NCBI RefSeq assembly: GCF_004799325.1
Contig: NZ_SSMD01000004.1
Coordinates: 62,001-126,000, forward strand
DNA length: 64,000 bases
Source: Thalassobius vesicularis
Lineage (GTDB): Bacteria; Pseudomonadota; Alphaproteobacteria; Rhodobacterales; Rhodobacteraceae
Direction of reading: 5' to 3'
Positions 55,395 through 64,000 of the stretch are shown here, piece after piece. The notes below the pieces were generated by a model. The model saw only the letters and a list, made by a program, of their open reading frames with translations, had not been told where the DNA came from and ran no database searches. Position numbers and translations under genes: made by a program. Numbering within the stretch: the first letter of the stretch is position 1; each line of letters opens with the position of its first letter.

Positions 55395-57488
55395 ATGGCA
55401 GACCGTATCCCTGTAAATGACCTGATCTCGATCGAGCACGTGGGCGACATCGCCCTGATCTGCATCGACAACCCGCCCGTGAACGCCACCGGGCAGGCCG
55501 TCCGTCAGGGCCTTCAGGACGCGATCCAGCAACTCAATGACCAGGACTCCGCCAAGGTCATCGCGATTTACGCCGCTGGGCGCACCTTTGTTGCGGGTGC
55601 TGACATCCGCGAGTTCGGCAAGCCCTCGCAGCCGCCCGCGCTGCCCGACGTCTACAACATCATCGAAGACAGCGACATTCCCGTGATCGCCGTCATGCAC
55701 GGCACCGCCCTTGGTGGCGGGCTGGAGCTGGGCCTGGCTGCCCATGCCCGCGTCGGCATCGAAGGGCTGCGCGTCGGCCTGCCCGAGATCAACCTTGGCC
55801 TGCTGCCCGGTGCCGGTGGCACCCAGCGTGTGCCGCGTCTGTCCGGTATCCAGATGGCGCTGGACATGTCGCTGTCGGGCCGCATGGTCGGCGCGAAAGA
55901 GGCGCTGGAAAAGGGCCTGATCGACCGCCTGACCAATGGCGAGCCGCGCGACGTCGCACTGGCCGCCGCGCAGGACGTGATCGACGGCAAACTGGCCGTG
56001 CGTCCCACCTGCTCGCTGGAAACCCCGAATGACGACAAGGCGCTGGACGACACCGCCGCCATGCTGAAGGCCAAGCAGGCGCACCTGTTCTCGCCGCACA
56101 AGATCGTCGAGGCCATCCGCGCCTCGTACCTGCCCCGCACCGAGGGCCTGAAGATCGAACGTCAGGCCTTCATCGACTCGATGCAGACGCCCCAGCGCGC
56201 CGGCATGATCCACGCCTTCTTTGGTGAGCGCGCCGTGTCCAACATCCCCGAGGCCAAGGGCGACACCCGTCCGCTGGACAAGATCGGCGTGATCGGCGGC
56301 GGCACCATGGGGTCGGGCATCGCCACCTCGTGCCTGCTGGCCGGCATCCCCGTCCGCCTGATCGAAGTCGCGCAGGATGGTCTGGATCGCGGCGTTGCGA
56401 CCATCACCAAGAACCTCGAAGGCGCGGTCAGCCGCGGCAAGCTGAAGGCCGACAAGAAAGACGCCGCGCTGGCCATGCTCCAGCCGTCGTTGGACATGAA
56501 CGATCTGGCCGACGTCGATCTGGTCATCGAAGCCGTGTTCGAAAGCATGGACGTGAAGAAGGACATCTTCGGCCGTCTGGACACGATCTGCAAACCCGGC
56601 GCCATTCTGGCCTCGAACACGTCCTACCTGAACGTGGACGACATCGCCGCCTGCACCAACCGCCCGCAGGACGTGTTGGGCCTGCACTTCTTCAGCCCGG
56701 CCCACGTTATGCGCCTGCTGGAAATCGTCCAGGCCGCCAAAACCGCGCCCGACGCTCTGGCCACCGGCTTTGCGCTGGCCAAGAAACTGGGCAAGGTCGG
56801 CGTTCTGGCGCAGGTCTGCGACGGCTTCATCGGCAACCGCATTCTGGCGCATTACCTGAAAACCGCCTCGTATCTGGTGCTGGACGGCGCCAGCCCGCAG
56901 CAGGTGGACGACGCCCTCGAGGCCTTTGGTTTCGCGATGGGCCCGCACAAGGTGGGCGATCTGGCCGGCATGGATATCGGCTGGGCCAACCGCAAGCGCA
57001 TGGCCTCGCTGCGTGATCCGGCCGAACGCTACGGCGGCGACATCGCCGACCGCATCTGCGAAAACGGCTGGTTCGGCCGCAAGACGGGTCAGGGCTATTA
57101 CATCTACGGTCAGGGCGCACCCGTGCCCAACCCCGAGGTGGCCACCATCATCGACGCCGTGCGCGCCGAAAAGGGCATCACCCCGCAGCAGTTCAGCGAT
57201 CAGGACATCGTGGATCGCTACATGACCGCCATGATTGCCGAGGCCACCCGCGTGGTCGAGGACGGCACCGCCAAGCGTCCTCTGGACGTGGATATGGTGT
57301 TCCTGTTTGGCTACGGCTTCCCGCGTCACCGCGGCGGCCCGCTGCATTACGCCGACACGATCGGCGCCAAGGAACTGGTGCGCCGCATCACCGAATACGC
57401 CAAGGAAGACAGCCATTACTGGCAGGTGCCCGCCCTGCTGGAAAAAATGGCCGCCGATGGCAGCACATTCGCAGATCTGAACAAGTAA
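55395..57488 (+). CDS. Bifunctional enoyl-CoA hydratase / 3-hydroxyacyl-CoA dehydrogenase
   Basis: A 697-residue FadJ/FadB-type multifunctional enzyme. The N-terminal crotonase domain has FVAGADIREF, MHGTALGGGLELGLAAHARV and GLPEINLGLLPGAGGTQRVPRL with catalytic glutamates; the C-terminal dehydrogenase has the NAD-binding IGVIGGGTMGSGIATSCLLAGIPVRLIE (about 296-322), SNTSYLNVDDIAA, GLHFFSPAHVMRLLEIV with the catalytic His and a second C-terminal domain. It performs hydration and oxidation steps of beta-oxidation. The ATG at 55395 follows GGAAAGAAG. First gene of an operon with two acyl-CoA dehydrogenases. Confidence 0.94.
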   Translation: MADRIPVNDLISIEHVGDIALICIDNPPVNATGQAVRQGLQDAIQQLNDQDSAKVIAIYAAGRTFVAGADIREFGKPSQPPALPDVYNIIEDSDIPVIAVMHGTALGGGLELGLAAHARVGIEGLRVGLPEINLGLLPGAGGTQRVPRLSGIQMALDMSLSGRMVGAKEALEKGLIDRLTNGEPRDVALAAAQDVIDGKLAVRPTCSLETPNDDKALDDTAAMLKAKQAHLFSPHKIVEAIRASYLPRTEGLKIERQAFIDSMQTPQRAGMIHAFFGERAVSNIPEAKGDTRPLDKIGVIGGGTMGSGIATSCLLAGIPVRLIEVAQDGLDRGVATITKNLEGAVSRGKLKADKKDAALAMLQPSLDMNDLADVDLVIEAVFESMDVKKDIFGRLDTICKPGAILASNTSYLNVDDIAACTNRPQDVLGLHFFSPAHVMRLLEIVQAAKTAPDALATGFALAKKLGKVGVLAQVCDGFIGNRILAHYLKTASYLVLDGASPQQVDDALEAFGFAMGPHKVGDLAGMDIGWANRKRMASLRDPAERYGGDIADRICENGWFGRKTGQGYYIYGQGAPVPNPEVATIIDAVRAEKGITPQQFSDQDIVDRYMTAMIAEATRVVEDGTAKRPLDVDMVFLFGYGFPRHRGGPLHYADTIGAKELVRRITEYAKEDSHYWQVPALLEKMAADGSTFADLNK

Positions 57489-57500
57489 GGGAGGGGTCAC

Positions 57501-58688
<1,188 letters not shown>

Positions 58689-58691
58689 CCG

Positions 58692-59765
58692 ATGGATTTT
58701 AACCTCACCGAAGACCGCCAGATGCTGGCGGACACGCTGAACCGCTTCCTGGCCGATCAGTACCCCGTCGAGCACCGCAACAAGGTCGCCTACGACGCGC
58801 CCTACCACGATCCCAAGCTGTGGGATGCGCTGGTCGAACTCGGCACCCTCTACGCCCTGGCCCCCGAAGAGGCCGGCGGCATGGGTGGCACCGGTTTCGA
58901 TATCTCCGTCGTGTTCGAGGCGCTGGGCCGTCAGATCACGCCCGAGCCGATCCTGGGTGCGCTGATGGCGTCGCGTCTGCTGACTGCGGCGGGTGCCGAT
59001 CAGGATGCGCTCCTCTCCGGCGCGTCGAAATACGCTGTCGCCTTCACCGAGTTGGACGCCGCCTACGATCTGGACCAGATCGCCACCACCGCGACCGCCA
59101 AGGGCGACGCCTACACCCTGTCGGGCCGCAAAAGCACCGTCTACGGTGGTCAGGTCGCCGACATCTTCCTGGTGGCCGCGAAACTGAACGGCAAACTGGC
59201 CCTGTTCAAGGTCGCTGCGGCTGACGCCAACGTCACCGGCTACGCCCTGATGGACGGCGCCGGCGCGGCGGAACTGCTGCTGGACGACACCCCTGCCGCG
59301 CTGCTGCTGGCCGACGCCACCGCCGCGATGCAGGACGCCATCGACGCGGGCATCGTCGCCCTCTGCGCCGAGGCCGTGGGCGCGATGGATGTCACCCACG
59401 CGATCACCGTCGACTACCTGAAACAGCGCAAGCAGTTCGGCATCGCCATCGGCAAATTCCAGGTGCTGCAGCACCGCGCCGTCGACATGCTGACCGAGAT
59501 CGAGCAGTCGCGCTCGATCGTCATCAAGGCCGCAGCCGAGCTGGGCGGCGATGACGCCTCGCGCTACGCCTCGATGGCCAAGAACCTGATCGGCCGCTCC
59601 GCGCGTCTGATCGCCGAAGAAGCCGTCCAGATGCACGGTGGCATCGCGATGACCTGGGAATACCCGGTTTCGCATTACGCCAAGCGTCTGGTGATGCTCG
59701 ACGCTCAGCTGGGGGATACCGACTATCACCTGGCTCGCGTGATGGATGGTTACAAGGCCGCCTGA
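58692..59765 (+). CDS. Acyl-CoA dehydrogenase, second of a pair
   Basis: A 357-residue, shorter member of the family, three bases after the first: DFNLTEDRQMLADTLNRFLADQYP, GGTGFDISVVFEALGRQITPEPILGALMASRLL, and the C-terminal AVQMHGGIAMTWEYPVSHYAKRLVMLDAQLGD. The segment binding FAD is degenerate. Short partner subunits of this kind combine with a longer one into a heterotetramer in steroid and bile-acid degradation; the pairing is inferred from adjacency and length. Followed by a strong terminator. Confidence 0.9.
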   Translation: MDFNLTEDRQMLADTLNRFLADQYPVEHRNKVAYDAPYHDPKLWDALVELGTLYALAPEEAGGMGGTGFDISVVFEALGRQITPEPILGALMASRLLTAAGADQDALLSGASKYAVAFTELDAAYDLDQIATTATAKGDAYTLSGRKSTVYGGQVADIFLVAAKLNGKLALFKVAAADANVTGYALMDGAGAAELLLDDTPAALLLADATAAMQDAIDAGIVALCAEAVGAMDVTHAITVDYLKQRKQFGIAIGKFQVLQHRAVDMLTEIEQSRSIVIKAAAELGGDDASRYASMAKNLIGRSARLIAEEAVQMHGGIAMTWEYPVSHYAKRLVMLDAQLGDTDYHLARVMDGYKAA

Positions 59766-59790
59766 TCACGCCCTTTGGGAGGAGGGAGAG

Positions 59791-59823
59791 ACCCCCGGCA
59801 GGCACGTCCTGCCGGGGGTTTTT
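59791..59823 (+). terminator. Intrinsic terminator of the fatty-acid operon
   Basis: ACCCCCGGCAGG, loop CACGT, CCTGCCGGGGGT and a TTTTT tail, 26 bases after the last stop. A textbook Rho-independent terminator. Confidence 0.93.
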
Positions 59824-59870
59824 CGTTGTACGGTTTTCGTCCGAAATCTTACGATTCTGCCGGTTAACGA

Positions 59871-59899
59871 AAAAAGACCCCGGCGCGCGGCCGGGGTCT
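59871..59899 (-). terminator. Intrinsic terminator of the oxidoreductase gene
   Basis: Read leftward: AGACCCCGGC, loop CGCGC, GCCGGGGTCT then TTTTT (the plus strand shows AAAAA at 59871-59875). It lies 33 bases after the oxidoreductase stop. Confidence 0.92.
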
Positions 59900-59931
59900 G
59901 GATTGGACAATTCGATAGGAAATCGGGGGTG

Positions 59932-60966
59932 TCAGATCTTGACGATCTGTTTCCCGAAATTCCCGCCGTTCAGCATGTTCATGAATGCTTTCGGTGCGTT
60001 TTCAAGGCCCTGCGCAACGTCCTCGACCACCTTGATCTCTCCGGCGGCGACACGCGGGGCGACGTCGGTCAGGAAGTCGGGGAAGCTGGCGAAGTGGTCC
60101 GAGATGATGAAGCCGTGCACATGTAGACGATTCACCAGGATCGACCGCCACATCTTGGGCAGGTTGTCCTTTTCTCCGGTCATATTGCCGCCCAAAGCGC
60201 CGGCATTATACCACGCGATCATGCCGCACAGCGGGATGCGCCCGCCCACGTTCATCAGCGGCAAAACCGCCTCCAGAACCTTGCCCGCGACGTTCTCGAA
60301 ATAGATGTCCACGCCGTTCGGGCACACCTCTTTCAGGGCTGCGCGCAGGGCGTTGGCGTCGGCATAGGCGCGGTGATCCAGGCACTCGTCGAACCCGAAT
60401 TTCTCCTTAGCCATCTTGCACTTATCGTCGCCACCCGCGATGCCGACGACGCGCAGACCCAGCAGTTTGGCCATCTGTCCGACCATGCTGCCAACCGGCC
60501 CCGTCGCCGCTGCGACGACCAGCGTTTCGCCCGCTTTTGGCTTGCCGTATTCCATCAACCCGTACCAGCCGGTGAACCCCGGCATCCCCAGCACACCCAG
60601 AGCCGTGGTGATCGGCAGACGCGGGTCCAGCTTGCGCAGCTCGCGCCCGTTCAGGCACCCGTGCGAGGCCCAGCCGAACATGCCAAACACTTGATCTCCA
60701 ACGGAATATTTCGGGTGGTTCGAGGCGATCACCTCGCCCACGGCGCCGCCTTCCATGGTGTGGTCCAGCTCGACCGGCTTGGCATAGGACTTTGCGTCGT
60801 CCATCCGCCCGCGCATGTACGGATCCAGCGACATGTGGCTGACTTTCACCAGCACTTCGCCCTCACCCGGCACCGGCATAGCGGCTTCTTCATACCGGAA
60901 ATCAGCGTCCACCGGCGCCCCTTGCGGACGCCGTGCCAGCACGACTCGGTGCATTTTCTCAGTCAT
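59932..60966 (-). CDS. NADP-dependent medium-chain oxidoreductase
   Basis: A 344-residue zinc-free member of the MDR superfamily (leukotriene B4 dehydrogenase/CurA-like). MHRVVLARRPQGAPVDADF at the start, SLDPYMRGRM, GWASHG, and the nucleotide-binding VVAAATGPVGSMVGQMAKLLGLRVVGIAGG (about 150-180). These enzymes reduce double bonds of enones or 2-enals with NADPH. No partner besides the leftward set with the thioesterase, 35 bases upstream. Confidence 0.9.
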   Translation of the reverse strand: MTEKMHRVVLARRPQGAPVDADFRYEEAAMPVPGEGEVLVKVSHMSLDPYMRGRMDDAKSYAKPVELDHTMEGGAVGEVIASNHPKYSVGDQVFGMFGWASHGCLNGRELRKLDPRLPITTALGVLGMPGFTGWYGLMEYGKPKAGETLVVAAATGPVGSMVGQMAKLLGLRVVGIAGGDDKCKMAKEKFGFDECLDHRAYADANALRAALKEVCPNGVDIYFENVAGKVLEAVLPLMNVGGRIPLCGMIAWYNAGALGGNMTGEKDNLPKMWRSILVNRLHVHGFIISDHFASFPDFLTDVAPRVAAGEIKVVEDVAQGLENAPKAFMNMLNGGNFGKQIVKI

Positions 60967-61001
60967 CGCTTTACTCCCATTCAGCGCATGTTTTCAGTAA
61001 C

Positions 61002-61400
61002 TTAGGTGCCGCGAACACGGAACACGCCGGTGCCCGAGGCGATCCGCGTACCCAGTTCATCGGTGACCAGAGCCTCGGCGAAAAAGGTCTTTGCCCCCCC
61101 GCCGGTCCGACGTCCTTCGCAGATCAACCGGGTGCCCTGTGCGCGGCCCTCGTAGTTGACGTTCATCGACAGGGTCATCGCCAGCCGCTTGGTCTCAGGA
61201 TCGCCTGTAAAGCAGCCGCAGAACCCCATCGCGGTGTCCAGCAGCGTCGCGTAAACGCCGCCGTGCGGGATGCCGTAGCGGTTCATCAGATGCGGCAGCA
61301 AGGGCTGTTCAACCCGAGCAAAGTCTTGACTCCACTCGGTAATTTCGAACCCCAGATGGCGTTGCAGCGCATAGGGGTCCTCCAGCAGGCGGGCGTCCAT
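61002..61400 (-). CDS. PaaI-type hotdog thioesterase
   Basis: A 132-residue hotdog-fold protein: LGFEITEWSQDFARVEQPLLPHLMNRYGIPHGGVYATLLDTAMGFCG with the HGG-Asp active-site motif, then MTLSMNVNYEGRAQG. It would hydrolyse small acyl-CoA thioesters. The ATG shares a base with the phosphotransferase stop; a GTG one codon earlier is possible. Confidence 0.87.
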   Translation of the reverse strand: MDARLLEDPYALQRHLGFEITEWSQDFARVEQPLLPHLMNRYGIPHGGVYATLLDTAMGFCGCFTGDPETKRLAMTLSMNVNYEGRAQGTRLICEGRRTGGGAKTFFAEALVTDELGTRIASGTGVFRVRGT

Positions 61401-62428
61401 CACACCGTCCCCGCCGCGTCCAGCCCGTGTTGGGCAAAGGTCGGCACGTAGGTTCCCAGCGCCCGCGCGCGTTCCGGGTTCGAGGCGTTGCCGTCCAGCG
61501 CGCGCTTGTAGACGCCCTGGATGATGCCCGCCATGCGGAAGAAGGTGAACGCCAGGTAAAACCCGAACTTGTCCACGCCCGGCAGGTTGCGGCGCGCGCA
61601 ATAGGACGCGATGAATTCCTCATCGCTCATCAGACCCTGTTCGGCGCGGTTCACGCCGCCCAGTCCACGGCCCTCGGCACCCGGAGGCATCATCCACTGC
61701 ATGATCACTGCGGCCAGGTCGGCATAGGGGTGGCCGGTGGTCGACAGTTCCCAGTCCAGAATGGCGGCGGCTTGCGGTTTATCCTTGTGGAACAACATGT
61801 TATCGATGCGATAATCGCCATGCACCAGCGTGCGCTGGCCGTCTTCGGCGGGGATATTGGCGTCCAGCCAGGCGATCAGTTCCTCCATCGCCGGGATGTT
61901 TTCGGTCTCGGAGGCGCGATATTGCTTGGTCCAGCGGTCGATCTGGCGGCGGTAATAGTTGCCCTCGGGGCCGTAATCCGTCAGGCCGACGGCGGCCAGA
62001 TCCACGTTGTGGATCGCAGCCAGAACGCGGTTCATCTCGTCCTGAATGGGGCGGCGTTCGTCGCGGGACAGCTCGTTCATGCGGGGGTCATCGAAATGGC
62101 GGCCGACGACCTCTTCCATGACGTAAAAGGCCGAGCCGATCACGCTGTCATCCTCGCACAGCAGAAACATGCGCGGGACGGGCACATCGGTGCCCTGCAG
62201 CGCGCTTTGGACCCGGAATTCGCGGTCCACCGCATGGGCGGATTTCAGCAAGACCCCAGGGGGTTTGCGCCGCAGGACATAGCGCCGCGACGGGGTGATC
62301 AGCCGGAACGTCGGGTTGGACTGGCCGACATTGAACTTCTCGGCCTCCAGCGGGCCGGCGAACCCGTCCAGATGGGTGCTCAGATAGGCTGCGACGGCAT
62401 CGGTATCCAGTTTGGTCGGGTCGCTCAT
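61400..62428 (-). CDS. ACAD10/LvaA-type phosphotransferase
   Basis: A 342-residue aminoglycoside-phosphotransferase-fold protein of the long type found in acyl-CoA catabolism (VGQSNPTFRLITPSRRYVLRRKPPG, TLVHGDYRIDNMLFHKDKPQAAAILDWELSTTGHPYADLAAVIMQW). Relatives (mammalian ACAD10/11, Pseudomonas LvaA) phosphorylate 4-hydroxyacyl-CoA esters. Conserved His-Gly-Asp and Ile-Leu-Asp-Trp are visible. Ten bases from the histidine phosphatase upstream; translationally coupled to the thioesterase. Confidence 0.88.
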   Translation of the reverse strand: MSDPTKLDTDAVAAYLSTHLDGFAGPLEAEKFNVGQSNPTFRLITPSRRYVLRRKPPGVLLKSAHAVDREFRVQSALQGTDVPVPRMFLLCEDDSVIGSAFYVMEEVVGRHFDDPRMNELSRDERRPIQDEMNRVLAAIHNVDLAAVGLTDYGPEGNYYRRQIDRWTKQYRASETENIPAMEELIAWLDANIPAEDGQRTLVHGDYRIDNMLFHKDKPQAAAILDWELSTTGHPYADLAAVIMQWMMPPGAEGRGLGGVNRAEQGLMSDEEFIASYCARRNLPGVDKFGFYLAFTFFRMAGIIQGVYKRALDGNASNPERARALGTYVPTFAQHGLDAAGTV

Positions 62429-62437
62429 GTCATGTCC

Positions 62438-63106
62438 TCAGCTATAGGTCAGCAGGGGGTCGGCATTGGCCGCGGTGATGTGGGGGGTCTCGTTGAAACC
62501 GTGCAGGTAGAAGCTGCGGTCAGAGAAAACAAAGCGGTTCACGGCGCAGTTTTTCATCTGCAATTGCAGTTTGATCTGCTGTTCCGAGGGCGCCTGCAGC
62601 GCCGCCGCGATCATCTGCCCGATCGCCCCGCCCGAGCTGACGGCGACGATCACCTGGCCCTTGCTGGCGGTGATGGATTGCCGCGCAGCCTCGACCCGGC
62701 CGGCGAATTGTGCCCATGTTTCCGGGGGGTTATCGATCTCGTCCCGTTGCCAGGCCAGCACGGTGTCGCGCAGCGTGCGGAAGTGCGACTTGCGCTCGGT
62801 ATGCATGTTTTCGGGCGCGCCGCCGCTGCGGTAATGGGCGTCCAGCAGGTTCTTGAAGTCGAATTCGTTCAGGCCCGGTAGAATCTCGGCCTGCTCAGGG
62901 TCGCGGCCCATGCCCTTCAGGATGCCCTCCATCGTTTCGCGGTGACGACGTTGGGCGCCGATGAACAGCGTGTCGGGCTGTACGCCCTGAACGGCCAGGG
63001 CCTTGCCCAGCTCGTACGATTGTTCATGGCCCAGATCGGACAGGACATCGTAATTCGCCGCGCCGAACGAGGCCTGGGCGTGACGTATCAGATAGAGTTC
63101 GGGCAT
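62438..63106 (-). CDS. Histidine phosphatase superfamily protein
   Basis: A 222-residue phosphoglycerate-mutase-like protein with the RHG-type motif near the N-terminus (LYLIRHAQASFG, where RHA replaces RHG), LFIGAQRRHRETMEGIL, and VIVAVSSGGAIGQMIAAAL in place of the usual SHGG. The family dephosphorylates small molecules through a phosphohistidine. Adjacency to the phosphotransferase is notable. Confidence 0.85.
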   Translation of the reverse strand: MPELYLIRHAQASFGAANYDVLSDLGHEQSYELGKALAVQGVQPDTLFIGAQRRHRETMEGILKGMGRDPEQAEILPGLNEFDFKNLLDAHYRSGGAPENMHTERKSHFRTLRDTVLAWQRDEIDNPPETWAQFAGRVEAARQSITASKGQVIVAVSSGGAIGQMIAAALQAPSEQQIKLQLQMKNCAVNRFVFSDRSFYLHGFNETPHITAANADPLLTYS

Positions 63107-63157
63107 TCACGGCCTTCCTGATTGGTGGGGCGCGGAAAATCCCGCGCCCCCAGTGGT

Positions 63158-64000
63158 TTACAGCACTTCGAACAGGCCAGCAGCGCCCATGCCGCCGCCG
63201 ACGCACATGGTGCAGACGACGTATTTGGCACCGCGGCGCTTGCCCTCGATCAGTGCGTGCCCGACCATGCGGGCGCCAGACATACCGTAAGGATGGCCGA
63301 CCGAGATTGCACCCCCGTTCACGTTCAGGATCTCGTTCGGGATGCCCAGAACGCGGGCCGAGTGCAGGACCTGGCAGGCGAACGCCTCGTTCAGCTCCCA
63401 CAGGCCGATGTCGTCCATCTTCAGCCCGTGTGCGGCCAGCAGTTTCGGCACCGCATAGATCGGGCCGATGCCCATCTCGTCGGGTTCCAGACCGGCAGCC
63501 ATCACGCCGACATAGCGACCCAGCGGTTGCAGACCGCGTTTTTCGGCCTCTTTCGCTTCCATGATGACCGAGGCCGAGGCGCCGTCAGACAGCTGGCTGG
63601 CGTTGCCGGCGGTGATGAACTTGCCCTCTTTTACGGCCTGCCCGTCCTTGAAGACCGGGGCCAGCGATTGCAGGTTTTCCAGCGTGGTCGAGGGGCGGTT
63701 GCCTTCGTCCTTGGCCAGCGTCACCTCTTTGAACGAAACCTCTTTGGTTTCCTTGTCCATGACGCCCATCTGGGTGGTCAGGGCCACGATCTCGTCATCG
63801 AACTTGCCCGCGTCCTGTGCGGCGGCGGTGCGCTGCTGCGATTGCAGGGCGTAGGCGTCCTGATCTTCGCGGGACACGTTGTAGCGGTCGGCCACGATTT
63901 CAGCGGTTTCCAGCATCGACATGTACAGCGACGGTTTGTTCTGCTTGGTCCACGGATCGGCCAGCCAGTCGGTGCGCATCTTCTGGTTCTGCACCAGGCT
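63158..64000 (-). CDS. Acetyl-CoA acyltransferase (thiolase), C-terminal part
   Basis: The C-terminal 280 residues of a thiolase; the N-terminus with the first catalytic cysteine lies beyond the window. The second half has [69 protein letters not shown] with catalytic His, and [18 protein letters not shown] with the second catalytic cysteine. It would split 3-ketoacyl-CoA, the last step of the pathway begun by the rightward operon at 55.4-59.8 kb. Confidence 0.93.
   Translation of the reverse strand, partial: SLVQNQKMRTDWLADPWTKQNKPSLYMSMLETAEIVADRYNVSREDQDAYALQSQQRTAAAQDAGKFDDEIVALTTQMGVMDKETKEVSFKEVTLAKDEGNRPSTTLENLQSLAPVFKDGQAVKEGKFITAGNASQLSDGASASVIMEAKEAEKRGLQPLGRYVGVMAAGLEPDEMGIGPIYAVPKLLAAHGLKMDDIGLWELNEAFACQVLHSARVLGIPNEILNVNGGAISVGHPYGMSGARMVGHALIEGKRRGAKYVVCTMCVGGGMGAAGLFEVL

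Overview
The window reads as a chromosomal segment of a high-GC alphaproteobacterium, most likely Rhodobacterales (Roseobacter group). The evidence is the order ubiB-ubiE-mutM-enoyl-CoA hydratase-rpsT-dnaA-dnaN-recF, alphaproteobacterial flagellar genes (flaF, flbT, motE, a DUF1217 protein), CtrA-like TTAA-N7-TTAA boxes at flagellar promoters and GANTC sites clustered before dnaA. No rRNA, tRNA, CRISPR array, insertion sequence or prophage was seen.

Layout. 1-2.6 kb: end of a thiamine ABC transporter operon (thiB partial, thiP, thiQ) closed by two tandem hairpins. 2.6-6.2 kb: leftward housekeeping genes (Trm112-like, LON-domain protein, CnoX-like thioredoxin/TPR, exonuclease III, EamA transporter). 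6.46-7.4 kb: a membrane-anchored LytTR regulator, tail to tail with fliP. 7.4-31.5 kb: a large flagellar locus with the whole export gate (fliP, fliQ, fliR, flhB, flhA), export ATPase (fliI, fliH), MS ring (fliF), part of the switch (fliN), rod and L ring (fliE, flgB, flgC, flgF, flgG, flgH, flgA), stator parts (motA, motE, two fliL), hook length and hook cap (fliK, flgD), flagellin with flaF and flbT, and several poorly described small proteins. Genes alternate in direction; the three divergent promoter regions each carry a CtrA-like box. fliG, fliM, motB, flgE, flgI, flgK and flgL were not found here, so the flagellar genes must be split over at least two loci.

31.5-49 kb: a phosphotransferase, ubiB/ubiE, mutM, enoyl-CoA hydratase, rpsT, then dnaA, dnaN, recF and, after an interposed acyl-CoA synthetase and three-gene polysaccharide module, gyrB. 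The 546-bp stretch before dnaA has no gene but holds hairpins and five GANTC sites.

49-53.4 kb: a leftward RND efflux pair (membrane fusion protein and permease). 53.5-55.2 kb: adenine deaminase. 55.4-59.8 kb: a rightward fatty-acid-type operon (bifunctional hydratase/3-hydroxyacyl-CoA dehydrogenase and two acyl-CoA dehydrogenases) ended by a strong terminator. 59.9-64 kb: leftward genes for an NADP oxidoreductase, a hotdog thioesterase, an ACAD10-type phosphotransferase, a histidine phosphatase and a thiolase that runs off the window. The last two blocks together look like an acyl-CoA catabolic island of unknown substrate.

The points most worth following are the AT-rich gene for a secreted 641-residue protein between motA and flhA, next to motE (a possible MotC counterpart), the shared CtrA-like boxes, the GANTC cluster before dnaA, and the structured flagellin mRNA leader beside flbT.
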